Source: Rhexocercosporidium sp. MPI-PUGE-AT-0058
Lineage: Eukaryota > Ascomycota > Leotiomycetes > Helotiales
NCBI GenBank assembly: GCA_020746875.1
Contig: JAGTJL010000012.1
Span: 124,001-188,000, forward strand
Length of the DNA: 64,000 bases
Direction of reading: 5' to 3'
The notes beneath the pieces were generated by a model. It was not told where the DNA came from. It ran no database searches and saw only the letters and a program-made list of their open reading frames with translations. Positions 55,144 to 64,000 of this stretch are shown in pieces (position 1 is the first letter of the stretch; each line of letters begins with the position of its first letter). A program made the translations under genes and the position numbers.

Positions 55144-56548
55144 TGTGGGGTTTCTTGTTGCTTTTAAAGTGATTGAGGATCACTGATATCATCAAATCAA
55201 GGAGCAGTGCCTGCTTTATACTCGGAATCCATTGATGAGCTGAGTTGATTGTGCAGTCTTGGCTCATGCGTCTTTTCTGCTAGATTTACACCTGCTCTTT
55301 TTTTTTGGCATATTTTGCTGCGAAGCATTCAAATAGGTATTTGGTATTGCCTGCTATGTTCCACAGCATATAGCTTAGGATGCGAGGGCGGCCAAGACCA
55401 CTTATCAAGATGACCCTCGCTTCGGCTGTTTTGGATGGTGATGTCTTGATTCTTCGATGCAGTCAAATGCAAACTCACCGACCTGGCAAGTTTCTGTCCA
55501 AGAGAACATGTTCATTGAAACCTCCTTGCTTTCGTCTTTGAGGACAATCCTTGCTTCAAGTTTCGTGCAAAACTTCATAAGGGGAAATTTGCACTACTTC
55601 TAAGTTGTATTGCATTGCCAATCAGCGCGAATTCTTGTCCTTCGTGTTCTCAAGGATAGCGCTATTTTTATCCCCGAGCTCTACATGGCAGATACAATAT
55701 ATAACGTAGTCTAAAGCTATTCTTTCCAAGGGCTTCGGAGATTGAGAAACTGACAGGTCAGATCTGGAAGCGATCAGCAGGCGGCGGCTCCTCGACAGCG
55801 CAATGCATGGTAAGGATAGCTTCTATGGGACTAAATATGACCCTAAAGTCTGTCATTTTTATGTCTGTCATCTTCATACAGGTTATCGGGGTGGTAGACG
55901 GCGGAGGTGTTGTACTTCGTAAGTTTCAGCCTCCGAAATGGGGTTTGCCGTGGAACTCTCTCAAGTTTCTTACTCTAGCCTCGATCAGTACATGGAGAAC
56001 GGAGTATCTTTATGCTTAGCAATTTTTCTAAATAGGCGTCTACCCTATATGCTGACATAGGTCGCTCCCGCAGACGAGGAACTTTCAGTCGCTTTTGCCA
56101 AGCCGGGGGACATTGGCAAGACATGATCTGTTTTCTTTTCTGTTTCTGTTTAGGAGATTCAATCCACGGCTTAAGGGCAGGCGATAGGATTTTAACTGGA
56201 CTGTAGGCTCAGGCGTTGTGTTTATCCTGAAGATGCGCCTGATTAGAGGAAGAAAGATCTGATAATATGGTCTGGGCTGCCGAATACCCACTGGTGGGTT
56301 GACTTCGAAGCGGAAGTTTCAGGGACTTTGTTCATGTTCTTATTTCCTATGAGGGATACTGATGCCAAACTTCTGTTAGATTGATTTCAGAGAGCTGTTA
56401 TAATATTTCAGGTCCCAGCCATGGATAGATCTGTACGGTGCCAAGCATCAAGCATTTGAGGATTCCGACTTTTGTTGTTCTTAAGTCTCTACTGCACTAC
56501 ATACTTTTATTGTTGCCATCATCATCATACCCAGGTTGATCGTCTATA
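55144..56548. other. Intergenic region
   Basis: About 1.4 kb without a supported gene. It should hold the promoter of the secreted Ser/Thr-rich gene (minus) next to 55144 and the terminator of the gene ending at 56549. A T9 run lies near 55299. Confidence 0.45.
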
Positions 56549-58408
56549 TCAAGGAGAAACTATGTCTTGTTCCAAGTTCTCCATAATGACTTCAAATTTC
56601 CCCTTGCATCTTTCACACTCATCCTCGAATAGACCATCGATCCAAGGGAATTGCTTCACAGCCTCTGATGTTACATCCCATGACTTCAAACCCATCCAGT
56701 GCGCAGCCATCGCCGTTGTTTCGGTAAACCAATGCTCATCTTCTGTCCCCCAGCTCTCCAGCATACCAACAAAAAGCACCCACAACAACAAGCGCTCAGA
56801 AGTATTCCAAAGTATCTTCCACGCCATGGTTGACGCAAGTCTCTTCAACTTGGCGACGAAGAATGTGGTTGAAACTCCAAGCTGTCCGGATACTCGTCGA
56901 ATCTTGAAGAGGAATAGAATCAATCCGATTCTAGTGGTTTCCTTCACGACACTCGGCCCATCAGCTGGTTGGGTCTCCGGTCCCTGTCCAAGAAGGTTGT
57001 GGACAATCGGGTCAATCCAGAAGACGATAAATTTCACCTCTAGCCAATCCTCATTACGAGAAGCTCTAATCTTAGTATAGTTGATAGCTTTTAGCAAGTC
57101 ATCGAAGGCTTTAGTCAAGAGGCAATCCTGAGAAATAGCGTTTGCCCACGGCCGGGGACTTCGGATGGGCACGTGACCAGGGGCGAGCTTCAAATTACCA
57201 CGAAAAGCTCCCTGTCTACCCTGTATGAGTCGATCGGGCGGAGAGAAGGCCGGTCGTGAGTCTCGCCGGCAAGCACCAGATAGATCAACTCTGTTTCCAG
57301 CGTCAGATTTGGAGATAATCAGAAGTGTCATGCTCACCCGAACACCATACACCTTAGCGTTGGGTTGTGATCCAATGTCTGAAGACCTCCACGTAAGCGG
57401 ATGATGTTTGCCAGGCCTTCTATGTGGACATCAAAGCCCGCGAGGTCATTCAGGGTTACCTGCAGGCCACACGAAGGGTTAGTCACGCAGCTGATGCAAT
57501 GGAGAACCTAGAGCGAACGCAAGGAGATCACTTACACAGTAGCAGACAAAGGTAACGATACTTGCAATAACTCCCTCTGCTGTATTACGAGCGGGATCAG
57601 AAAGAGCAATGTTAACCGTCCGCAGCGCAATCGCGTGATGTTGCGCAGAGACCGTCCTGTTCCTTGTCCGGCCTTGAATGTGATACACATTCAGTGAAAC
57701 ATTTGCTAGAAATTGGTGGAATGTTGCTGGATCTCGCATGGCAGTGGGAAGCCAAGATTCTCTGAATGTTCTGAAGATAGGCTCGATACCAGTATTGACT
57801 GGGGAGGAGTTATTTAGTAAGCACAAGATTTACCAAGAGCGTGGGTGGGCAGCAGCTGGGAGGAGGGCATGTATAGACTTACCCTGGTCCAAAAGACTCA
57901 ATTCGTCATGCGACATTCGAATGGGATATTTCCCAAATGGGTCGACTCTACCAGCTCCAAGAATGGTGCCCGGGCTGGGGAGAACTGGTGTCAGGGAGCG
58001 AGCTTGGGGTACCTCAAAACCACCGGCTTGTGCTAAATACGGTGCACTCACGAAATCTCCCCCAGATGATTCTCCCGATTTCCCTCCAATCCCAGCCATC
58101 TCTTGAGCCTGTACAGTTGCCGATTGTTTCTCATTCGTGGAGCGTGGCAGCGAAAATTCAGGGGGGAGTGTGAGCTCTATCCTATTCCTGATGACCCATC
58201 GTCTCGCTTTGGGAATGCCCTGCATCAACCGCTTCCTGGTTTCCTTTTCGCTCTCCTGGTTCCCGGTAGGAGCTGCCGGCAGTAATGCAACTGGCTTGGG
58301 TCGTAGACTTGGTGCATGGCCTATTCGTTGCTTACTCGGCGGTCGAACATCTGCATCCGCGTTCACTGCAGGTCCACCACTCTCTGTGTGGCTTGATTTT
58401 GATGACAT
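56549..58408 (-). CDS. Fungal-specific transcription-factor-like protein without a Zn2Cys6 finger
   Basis: Four exons, 58408-57883, 57798-57536, 57459-57338 and 57290-56549, join in phase across introns of 84, 76 and 47 bp (GTAAGT, GTAAGT and GTGAGC donors), giving 550 residues. The N-terminal 175 residues are basic, Ser/Pro-rich and lack a Cys6 cluster. From exon 2 the sequence matches the fungal-specific transcription-factor middle domain: ESWLPTAMRDPATFHQFL, then AEGVIASIVTFVCYC, NDLAGFDVHIEGLANIIRL with RGGLQTLDHNPTLRCMVFG, and in exon 4 FIVFWIDPIVHNLLG, MAWKILWNTSERLLLWVLF and MGLKSWDVTSEAVKQFPW. Such finger-less relatives are common in ascomycete genomes; they may act as co-regulators. 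The start is the first ATG of the open frame (MSSKSSHTESGG). Nuclear location is inferred. Confidence 0.85.
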
Positions 58409-59003
58409 ATCTGGCAATTATTATGTCTGTCAAGAAAAAAAGTATATCCGGTCACTGCGTTTTATATCAGAGTTTAGTATCTTTCTTAATTTGCCCCTGA
58501 ACCCTGAAGTTTGTCAGATCGGAGCGGATCTGGGAAAAGACTTGAAAAGTGGCACTCGAAAGTCTTTTCAAGTCCAGAAATGCTGCGCTACTACAGTCTA
58601 ATGGCCTGGGAAAGAAAACGTGCCATTTCGGCACCTAAACTATCGTTTGTTTCGGGATTTGCTTGACAAAAGTCGGGGGAAATCGTGATCAGTAATCAAA
58701 TTATCGCCTCGCTTTCATTGGCGGGTTATCCGATCTGGGTGCCTATGCATCTCAAGTTCATTTACCGAGCTCCTCATAGAAGTACCCGATGAAAGGGAAT
58801 CCTGGCTTTCAATGATAACTGGGCCCGATGCTCTTACCTAATGATATCTTCGAGTATCTTGACACAATGTTAGCAATATAATTCAGGGCAGTTTCGGCTA
58901 AACCTTTTGCATATCAACACTTCCATGTTTCATGCTCGTTCAATTTGCTCCAAGCAATTATTTTCCAAAATATCTAAAGCCGAAGTATACAAAGTCTATG
59001 CCT
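58409..59003. other. Intergenic region
   Basis: About 600 bp between the start of the transcription-factor-like gene and the 3' end of the dehydrogenase gene, both on the minus strand. The CTTGAAAAG/CTTTTCAAG words at 58541-58571 form a short inverted repeat. No gene seen. Confidence 0.4.
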
Positions 59004-60142
59004 CTACGCCTTCAGGACTCCCCTATATCTCACCACGCCCGCCTGGAGATGTTTCAATGCCTCTGTAATCCCATCGATGGACAAAGGGTATTCCTCCAGA
59101 ATGGGTCTCACACCATGAATCGACGCAAATTCTAGCATTTTATCCACACTCGCTGGAGTCGATGTACACTGACCAATGAAAGAAATTTCCTTCAGGAGAA
59201 ACGGTATGAATGGAATCACCAAATCCTCCGTGCTGACTGTGAGAGGATATATTTTTCCAAACGGCTTCATCACATCTAAGTACCTAGCCCTTATTAGCGT
59301 CTTCTCAGACTCAAGACGGTAGGTAAAGATGTGTAGACTTACTGTCCCCATTTGGGATGCTGGCTTGTTGTGACAAATAGATGGTCCAGCTTATGCTCGA
59401 GGGTGAATTTCTCAACCCCCTTCGTCGTTACAAACTCAGTGGCTCCCAAAGAAATGGCTTCCTCTTTCTTCTTATCGGTTCCAGAGAACGCAACAACTTC
59501 ACATCCCCATTTGGAAGCGAACTGGATCGCCAAATGACCCAGTCCACCAATGCCAACAACACCAAGGCGGTCTCCAGGCTTGACATACTTCAGCAGTGGT
59601 ATGAAGACAGTTTGGCCAGCACAGAAAAGTGGCGCAGCTTCGGCGTCGCTGAGACCTTTTGGAACTCGATGGAGCAAAGTCTCGGGCCAAATTGCGTGAG
59701 TTGCGAATGAGCCTTGATCGAAATCACTTCCAGAATAGAATCTGGCCGCGTTGATACAGTGCATGTGTGCTCCAACCAGGCAAAATTCGCATACCCCACA
59801 GCCATCTTTGACATAACCAAAGCCAACTCGCTCACCGCTGTAGTTTCTTGTGTCAGTTGATCCTTATGGAAGTTTCGGTACTCATCGAAGATACCAAAAC
59901 AGCTTGACTTACACTTTCCAGACACCCCTAGTTCCTTGTCCAAAGCTCTCCACAACACCAACACCTTCATGGCCAAGTACCATCCCACTTTCCAGCCCGT
60001 GCAAGTCTGTTCCACAAACGCCAGAGTACGTTATTCGAATCAGAACCTCATTCGGCTTCAGTTCTCGACCTTTGTAAGTCCCCTCTTGGATCACACCAGT
60101 GGGTGAACCATGGAAAGTCTTGAAGTCTGGTGACGTGATCAT
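59004..60142 (-). CDS. Zinc-dependent NADP alcohol dehydrogenase (CAD/ADH6-like)
   Basis: Medium-chain dehydrogenase predicted to reduce aldehydes to alcohols in the cytosol with NAD(P)H. Three exons, 60142-59913, 59837-59343 and 59283-59004, join in phase across introns of 75 and 59 bp with GTAAGT donors, giving 334 residues. YSGVCGTDLH supplies the catalytic-zinc cysteine and GHEGVGVVESFGQGT the His-Glu pair. DGCGVCEFCLVGAHMHC has the four structural-zinc cysteines. GIGGLGHLAIQFASKWG is the cofactor-binding loop. The C-terminus (YLDVMKPFGKIYPLTVS ... VRYRGVLKA) fits the family. The start at MITSPDFKTF gives the usual length; the frame extends 45 codons upstream. Next to a lactonase relic and a GST, it may serve detoxification. 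Confidence 0.9.
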
Positions 60143-60969
60143 GATGATAAATAGAGGAACGATGGGTATCCAAATACAGTGTTCACGAGTAACGGTGGTG
60201 GGTGAGGTATTGTTTATGACTGGTAGAACAGAATGGTAAAATCCAGGAACCAAGTTATGTTTGTGATTCCAAACCACGTACTATTCAACTGGCTTATATA
60301 CTACACAGGCGTACTCTTAGAGTCAAAACTGGCTCCAAAAACCTTCGTCCCTCAGGTTTGTGCCCTATCCAATGTTAGCGATATGCTTCATGCAAATAAC
60401 CTGCAGACTATCTCACGTCTAAGTGGAGGATGACCTTTGCTGTGAAATTTCGGAATTGACAAGCTCTGCTTACCTTGCCGAACAAGGCAGTAACTATAGT
60501 AGCGCAGCGGCAAGTGGCTGATTAATTTCTCCATCGTCAGCTCAAAATCCTTGATCCTAGGCCTAGATGTCGTGTCCGCTTCGTCCTACAAAGTATTTCC
60601 AAGGGCTCGGCTGCAGCTCGCTTAAGTCTTCTCCCAATCTGGCCAATCATAGAAGCTCTAACCTGCATTTTGATCTACAGGGGTGCGGGATGGCCTTTGG
60701 CCAACCTCATGTAGCTGGAGGACGAGCCATGACTCGTATTTTCGATCGTTTACTTCTATCCTCTAGGATCTTCCGGACATCTTGGATGTCCCATTATCAT
60801 TCACGATGACAAATCTGCCAAGATGGAGGTCGCTGATGTAATCGTGTACTGCCATAATCCTGGTTTACCATGCAGATTAGACAGTTGGACTTGAGAATAC
60901 AGTACAGCTGGCAATTTAAGTGAGAAGAAGTCAGGAAGATGTTTTTAGTATTCGAACCCTTCCATTGTT

Positions 60970-61048
60970 GGCCGTATGTTTCCAATGGCTCGACTTTTCT
61001 CAAAAATTATTTTACATGGCTCAACAGCCAAGCTTGCATGCCGCTTTA
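60970..61048 (+). repeat. Inverted repeat, left arm
   Basis: This arm (from GGCCGTATGTTTCCAATG to CTTGCATGCCGCTTTA) matches the reverse complement of 61303-61381 with about 7 mismatches in 80 bases, mostly transitions. Such paired arms suggest a MITE-type non-autonomous DNA transposon or a fold-back element. Confidence 0.85.
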
Positions 61049-61171
61049 TATTACGCGATACACGCGACGCGAGAAGGCATCATAACAACAGGGCCAAAAA
61101 TGAAGCTATTCGCATGATTAATAGTATCTTCACGTTGTTCTTTTACGTGTGCTTCCTTTTAAATATACTTA

Positions 61172-61264
61172 TGCCTTTCGAGTGAGTATAGCTCTCTCCT
61201 CCGGGTATACTGCCCTTCAAGTATGCTGCCTTCCAAGTATGCTGCTGCCCTTCGAGTAAGTAAA
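61172..61264 (+). repeat. Short imperfect tandem repeat (about 17-20 bp unit)
   Basis: Four imperfect copies of a unit like TGCCCTTCAAGTATGCTG (TGCCTTTCGAGTGAGTATAG, TGCCCTTCAAGTATG, TGCCTTCCAAGTATGCTG, TGCCCTTCGAGTAAGTAAAG). They lie between the arms of the inverted repeat. Confidence 0.7.
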
Positions 61265-61302
61265 GCTGAATTTTGATATGAACAGGTTTAAGTTGAGTTA
61301 CA

Positions 61303-61381
61303 TTAAGCGGCATGCAAGCTTGGCTATTGAGTCATGCAAAATAATGTTTGGGAAAAGTCGAGGCATTGGAAACATACGGCC
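61303..61381 (-). repeat. Inverted repeat, right arm
   Basis: Reverse complement of the left arm at 60970-61048, sharing an exact block AGCCAAGCTTGCATGCCGCT. The similarity ends near 60970/61381 on the outside and near 61048/61303 on the inside. No obvious target-site duplication was identified. Confidence 0.85.
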
Positions 61382-61619
61382 TCCATTGTTTCCAGCAATT
61401 CATAGTGACATCGCAAGATACTTTGATCAAAGCTGCTGAGGCAATTTCTTTTTCTAGCTGCAGCAATCTTGTGCCAAGGGTACTAAGCTATAGATAAGAA
61501 CACCATGTGTTTCAACTGGTGATACGTTCTGATCAGGAATAGCTGCTTCATGTTGGAGACATGGAAATCGACGATGCTTTCGTGGCGACTGGCGTAAGTG
61601 TTAAGATCTAGCATCAAAG

Positions 61620-62441
61620 GTCTTCTCACGTATGCAACCTCGGTCTCAAACAATTCCAGACCAACATCGGAACAATGAGCAATCCCCACCCACCTCAGCA
61701 CAAACTTCGGCACCCGGTCTAGATTTCCGCATTGATCAAACACCCCACGGAAGGACTGATACTCTTCGAAACTGGGTCGGGAGAAAACTGGCCAACAGGC
61801 TGGGAACCTCCATATAACGATCTCTTCACCCAAATCGACTACACTGAAGATAATGAACTTCCAACAGCTATTGCCAAGACTGTGCATTCAAGCAAATATA
61901 TCAAAGCAGTTAGTCTCGGACATCTTCATCTCGATCACGCTGGAGGACTTGAACATTTCGTTGGGACAGACATTCCAATATATGTTCATGAGAGAGAGAA
62001 TTCAAGTACCTATTTTACAGAGTTGCGGCTGATAGTGATGCCATTGTTTACATGCCAAATTATCTCTATTTCGATCTTGAATGGAAGACTTTTAACATAA
62101 AATCTCTGGAGGTCTTCTCAGGTTTGACAGTGTGCCATGCACAGGGCCACACACCTGGATTCTGTTTGATGCAAGTCAACTTACGAGAAAGAGACTTGGA
62201 TCTTCTTCACTTCAGATCAGTATCAAGTAAAAGAGAATTACGAGAAGGATCATCTGCAAGGTATGCTCACAGATCTTTACTGCTAGGGATGGGAACTGCT
62301 GATTCAATCAAGGCTAGTAGGCTAGAGATCAGGATGATTGGATACATTCAAACCATGTTGGAGAGGACGGATGCGAAATTTGTGTTTGGTCATGACAAGG
62401 AGACTTTCTCCTACAAACATGCACCTGAATTCTCCATGTAG
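61620..62441 (+). pseudogene. Decayed lactonase-type metallo-beta-lactamase
   Basis: Blocks of an N-acyl-homoserine-lactonase-like metallo-hydrolase appear in order but in different frames. First, a frame reads SALIKHPTEGLILFETG, SGENWPTGWEPPYNDLFTQ and the metal-binding GHLHLDHAGGLEHF (HxHxDH). After a GAGAGAGAGA run (61989-61998) the frame shifts to FKYLFYRVAADSDAIVYMPN, FDLEWKTF and VCHAQGHTPGFCLMQVNL, the next metal histidine. Near 62185-62195, again GA-rich, it shifts to KETWIFFTSDQYQVKENYE, and a TAG follows. It ends AKFVFGHDKETFSYKHAPEF, with the last metal histidine. An upstream TAG also breaks the N-terminal part. The metal ligands survive, so decay looks recent. It sits between the alcohol dehydrogenase and the GST genes. 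Confidence 0.75.
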
Positions 62442-62562
62442 TTCACTATTCCTTTGAGAGTAGGCAAGGCTGGAAAGCAGCCATGGGATTATTCTCCCCC
62501 TCCCCCGGGCAGCAATGCCTAAACCCTCGAATTAAACCCCGAATATTAACAAGAAGATATCA

Positions 62563-63204
62563 TCACCAGGTGCCCTCAATCCCCTCTGCTTTAATCGCAC
62601 CCTTCGCCCCGTCTCTTTTCACGAGATGCTCCACCAACGCCGTATATCGTGGATACTTCTCCTTCATATCAAGTTTGACCTCAACACCCCATCTATAAAA
62701 CGCAAACAAATACGCATCAACCGCCGTGAATCCTCCTCCAACAGCATTCACACCAGTCAATCTCCCCTCAATATCCTCGAATATCCCCTTCACCCTCTGC
62801 AAAGCCTTCGCCTTAATCCCCTCATGAGCAGTCTCATCGTCCGACCACCGATAAGGACGAAAAACGTGCCCGAATCCTCCAGTATGGAGATTAATCGCCA
62901 GCCAACTCAGCCACTCATACACCCTGATAGTCTCCATCGGCGATTTTCCCATGAGGTGTTTTTCTGGGACGAGGTTGGAGATTGCGGTGCAGACGGCAAT
63001 GTTCTCTGTGATATTCTCGTCATCGATGGAGAGGGCTGGGACTTGCATTTTAGGGTTGATGCGTTTGTAGTCCGCTGGCCAACCGGAATCTCTGTCGAAT
63101 CGATGGACTTCGATGGCTGAGAAGGGGAGGCCGCTTTCGTGGAGGAGGATGTGGGGGAGGATGGAGCATGCTCCTGGAGCGTAGTAGAATTGGATTTTCG
63201 ACAT
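62563..63204 (-). CDS. Glutathione S-transferase, bacterial beta-class-like
   Basis: Single-exon frame of 213 residues. Predicted cytosolic enzyme that conjugates glutathione to electrophiles. The N-terminal thioredoxin-like domain opens QFYYAPGACSILPHILLHES, the pattern of bacterial beta-class GSTs, with the active-site cysteine in PGACS. The glutathione-binding INPKMQVPAL (cis-proline) and NITENIAV segments are intact. The helical C-terminal domain includes EWLSWLAINLHTGGFGHVF, and GGGFTAVDAYLFAFYRWG, the usual folding (N-capping) element. Length and motif order match E. coli-type GST. The absence of introns and the bacterial resemblance raise horizontal transfer as a possibility, though many fungi carry this class. 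The ATG at 63204 is the only sensible start. Confidence 0.92.
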   Translation of the reverse strand: MSKIQFYYAPGACSILPHILLHESGLPFSAIEVHRFDRDSGWPADYKRINPKMQVPALSIDDENITENIAVCTAISNLVPEKHLMGKSPMETIRVYEWLSWLAINLHTGGFGHVFRPYRWSDDETAHEGIKAKALQRVKGIFEDIEGRLTGVNAVGGGFTAVDAYLFAFYRWGVEVKLDMKEKYPRYTALVEHLVKRDGAKGAIKAEGIEGTW

Positions 63205-64000
63205 TTTCTTGGTGGCGTATACTTTCGAGAACTTATGTTCTGATGACTGCTAGGGATCTTGAGGTGATAGATTCAGAAGAGTTCCTGAGCAGCGACTGTT
63301 GGGGTGCTGGCGAGCCTTGATGCGGTGAATTGCTATACTCGGGAGACTTTTTCCACCGAAACCTACCAAAGAACTTTTATAAAGTCAATAGTTCGTGAAA
63401 TATCTCTCTATTATTTGCAGATATGATTCAGTAAATACAGAACGGCCACATAACACTAAGAGTGGAATGGTTCTCTTTTTGAGAGTAAAGTGGGAGCCGA
63501 GGCAAAACGCATCGCCTGAGTGGGGTTCGGTTCACGTAACACTCGCTTGGCAAGCTTACAAAGATGCCTGAATCGAGGTATTTAAATGCTCGAAATCGAT
63601 GAGGACATCCAATACAGTTAATAACGAAATCGGCTTCCCCTCCTACTCAATGTGAGCCGCCTCGCTCTGTATGCCTACAAGTACCAAGAACGCCAAAAAA
63701 ATTTGCGATTTTCCAAAGTGCACAGAAAGTGCTAAAATCTTTCAGTCTGACTATAATTAAGTCTTACATCACGATTATTGACTCTTTTTATTCATTTTGT
63801 TACGTTGTTGTGGTTAAATAGACTACTAGGTAATTGAGGGTTATAAGGTGATTATCAGGGGGTCCGGGGAATGTAGAACATATATCACTTAACAATTCCG
63901 ACATGACAGTTTGCAAAAGCCAAAGCAGTAATTAGTATCTATCTGTTTTTTTATTGGCTATTGCTACCTAGGGCCCATATCAAGCAGAGGCCAAGTGCAA
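63205..64000. other. AT-rich flank, no gene seen
   Basis: About 800 bp upstream of the GST gene to the window edge. It includes the GST promoter. From 63690 the sequence is AT-rich with no open frame of note; a gene may begin beyond the window. Confidence 0.4.

Larger units (their letters stand above)
60143..61560. other. Intergenic region with an inverted repeat and a minisatellite
   Basis: About 1.4 kb. The first part holds the dehydrogenase promoter. It then contains a long inverted repeat (60970-61048 and 61303-61381) with about 254 bp between arms, inside which lies a short imperfect tandem repeat (61172-61264). No gene is supported. Confidence 0.6.

Noticed and set aside
56472..57080. 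Plus-strand frame of 202 codons
   Set aside because: Antisense of exon 4 of the transcription-factor-like gene, which has spliced upstream exons and family motifs.
59004..63204. A secondary-metabolite gene cluster around the dehydrogenase, lactonase relic and GST
   Set aside because: No polyketide synthase, peptide synthetase, terpene cyclase or transporter is present in the window.

Overview
This window reads as nuclear DNA of a filamentous ascomycete (Pezizomycotina). The class is an inference: the gene mix would fit Leotiomycetes. Most coding regions are split by introns of 45-85 bp with GT-AG ends and CTAAC/CTAAT-like branch sites. Intergenic regions are long, there are no operons, and several proteins belong to fungal families (PER1/PGAP3, a zinc-finger-less fungal transcription-factor-like protein, a SUR7/FIG1-like membrane protein, a small cysteine-containing secreted protein). 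I found no rRNA, no convincing tRNA and no CRISPR array.

Layout. 0-3 kb: the 5' part of phosphoacetylglucosamine mutase (minus, cut by the window edge) diverges from the structure-specific nuclease gene MUS81. 3.5-10 kb: a PARP-like catalytic-domain gene with an apparent frameshift, a truncated second PARP-like copy, and two orphan genes. 10-13.8 kb: gene-poor. 13.8-20 kb: PER1 (GPI-anchor remodelling), a decayed SNF2-type helicase and a five-span membrane protein. 21.8-28 kb: a four-span orphan membrane protein, a secreted protein with a GC-AG intron, and a SUR7/FIG1-like gene. 28.6-30.6 kb: a short-chain dehydrogenase (SDR) pseudogene facing an intact SDR. 31-33.6 kb: a large orphan gene. 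36.9-41.7 kb: an acidic nuclear-type protein and two low-complexity orphans. 43.6-46.4 kb: two tandem paralogues of an unknown family. 47-54 kb: a possible tail-anchored protein, a Gln/Pro-rich protein with a conserved C-terminal motif, a basic RG protein and a one-span orphan. 54.6-58.4 kb: a secreted Ser/Thr-rich protein and the transcription-factor-like gene. 59-63.2 kb: a zinc alcohol dehydrogenase, a decayed lactonase-type metallo-beta-lactamase and a beta-class-like glutathione S-transferase.

How the genes work together. There is no clear biosynthetic cluster. PCM1 makes UDP-GlcNAc precursor for chitin, glycosylation and GPI anchors, PER1 remodels GPI lipids, and MUS81 resolves recombination intermediates; these are housekeeping genes. 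The 59-63 kb block (dehydrogenase, lactonase relic, GST) resembles a small detoxification neighbourhood.

The most unusual aspect is decay. At least four gene copies carry frameshifts, stops or truncations beside intact or related genes. Other notable structures are pure G or C runs of 17-24 nt, a near-perfect inverted repeat of about 80 bp arms, and a repeated flip from C-rich to G-rich sense strand within single genes. All exon boundaries were read by eye from splice signals and phase. No homology search was run, and family names rest on recalled motif patterns.
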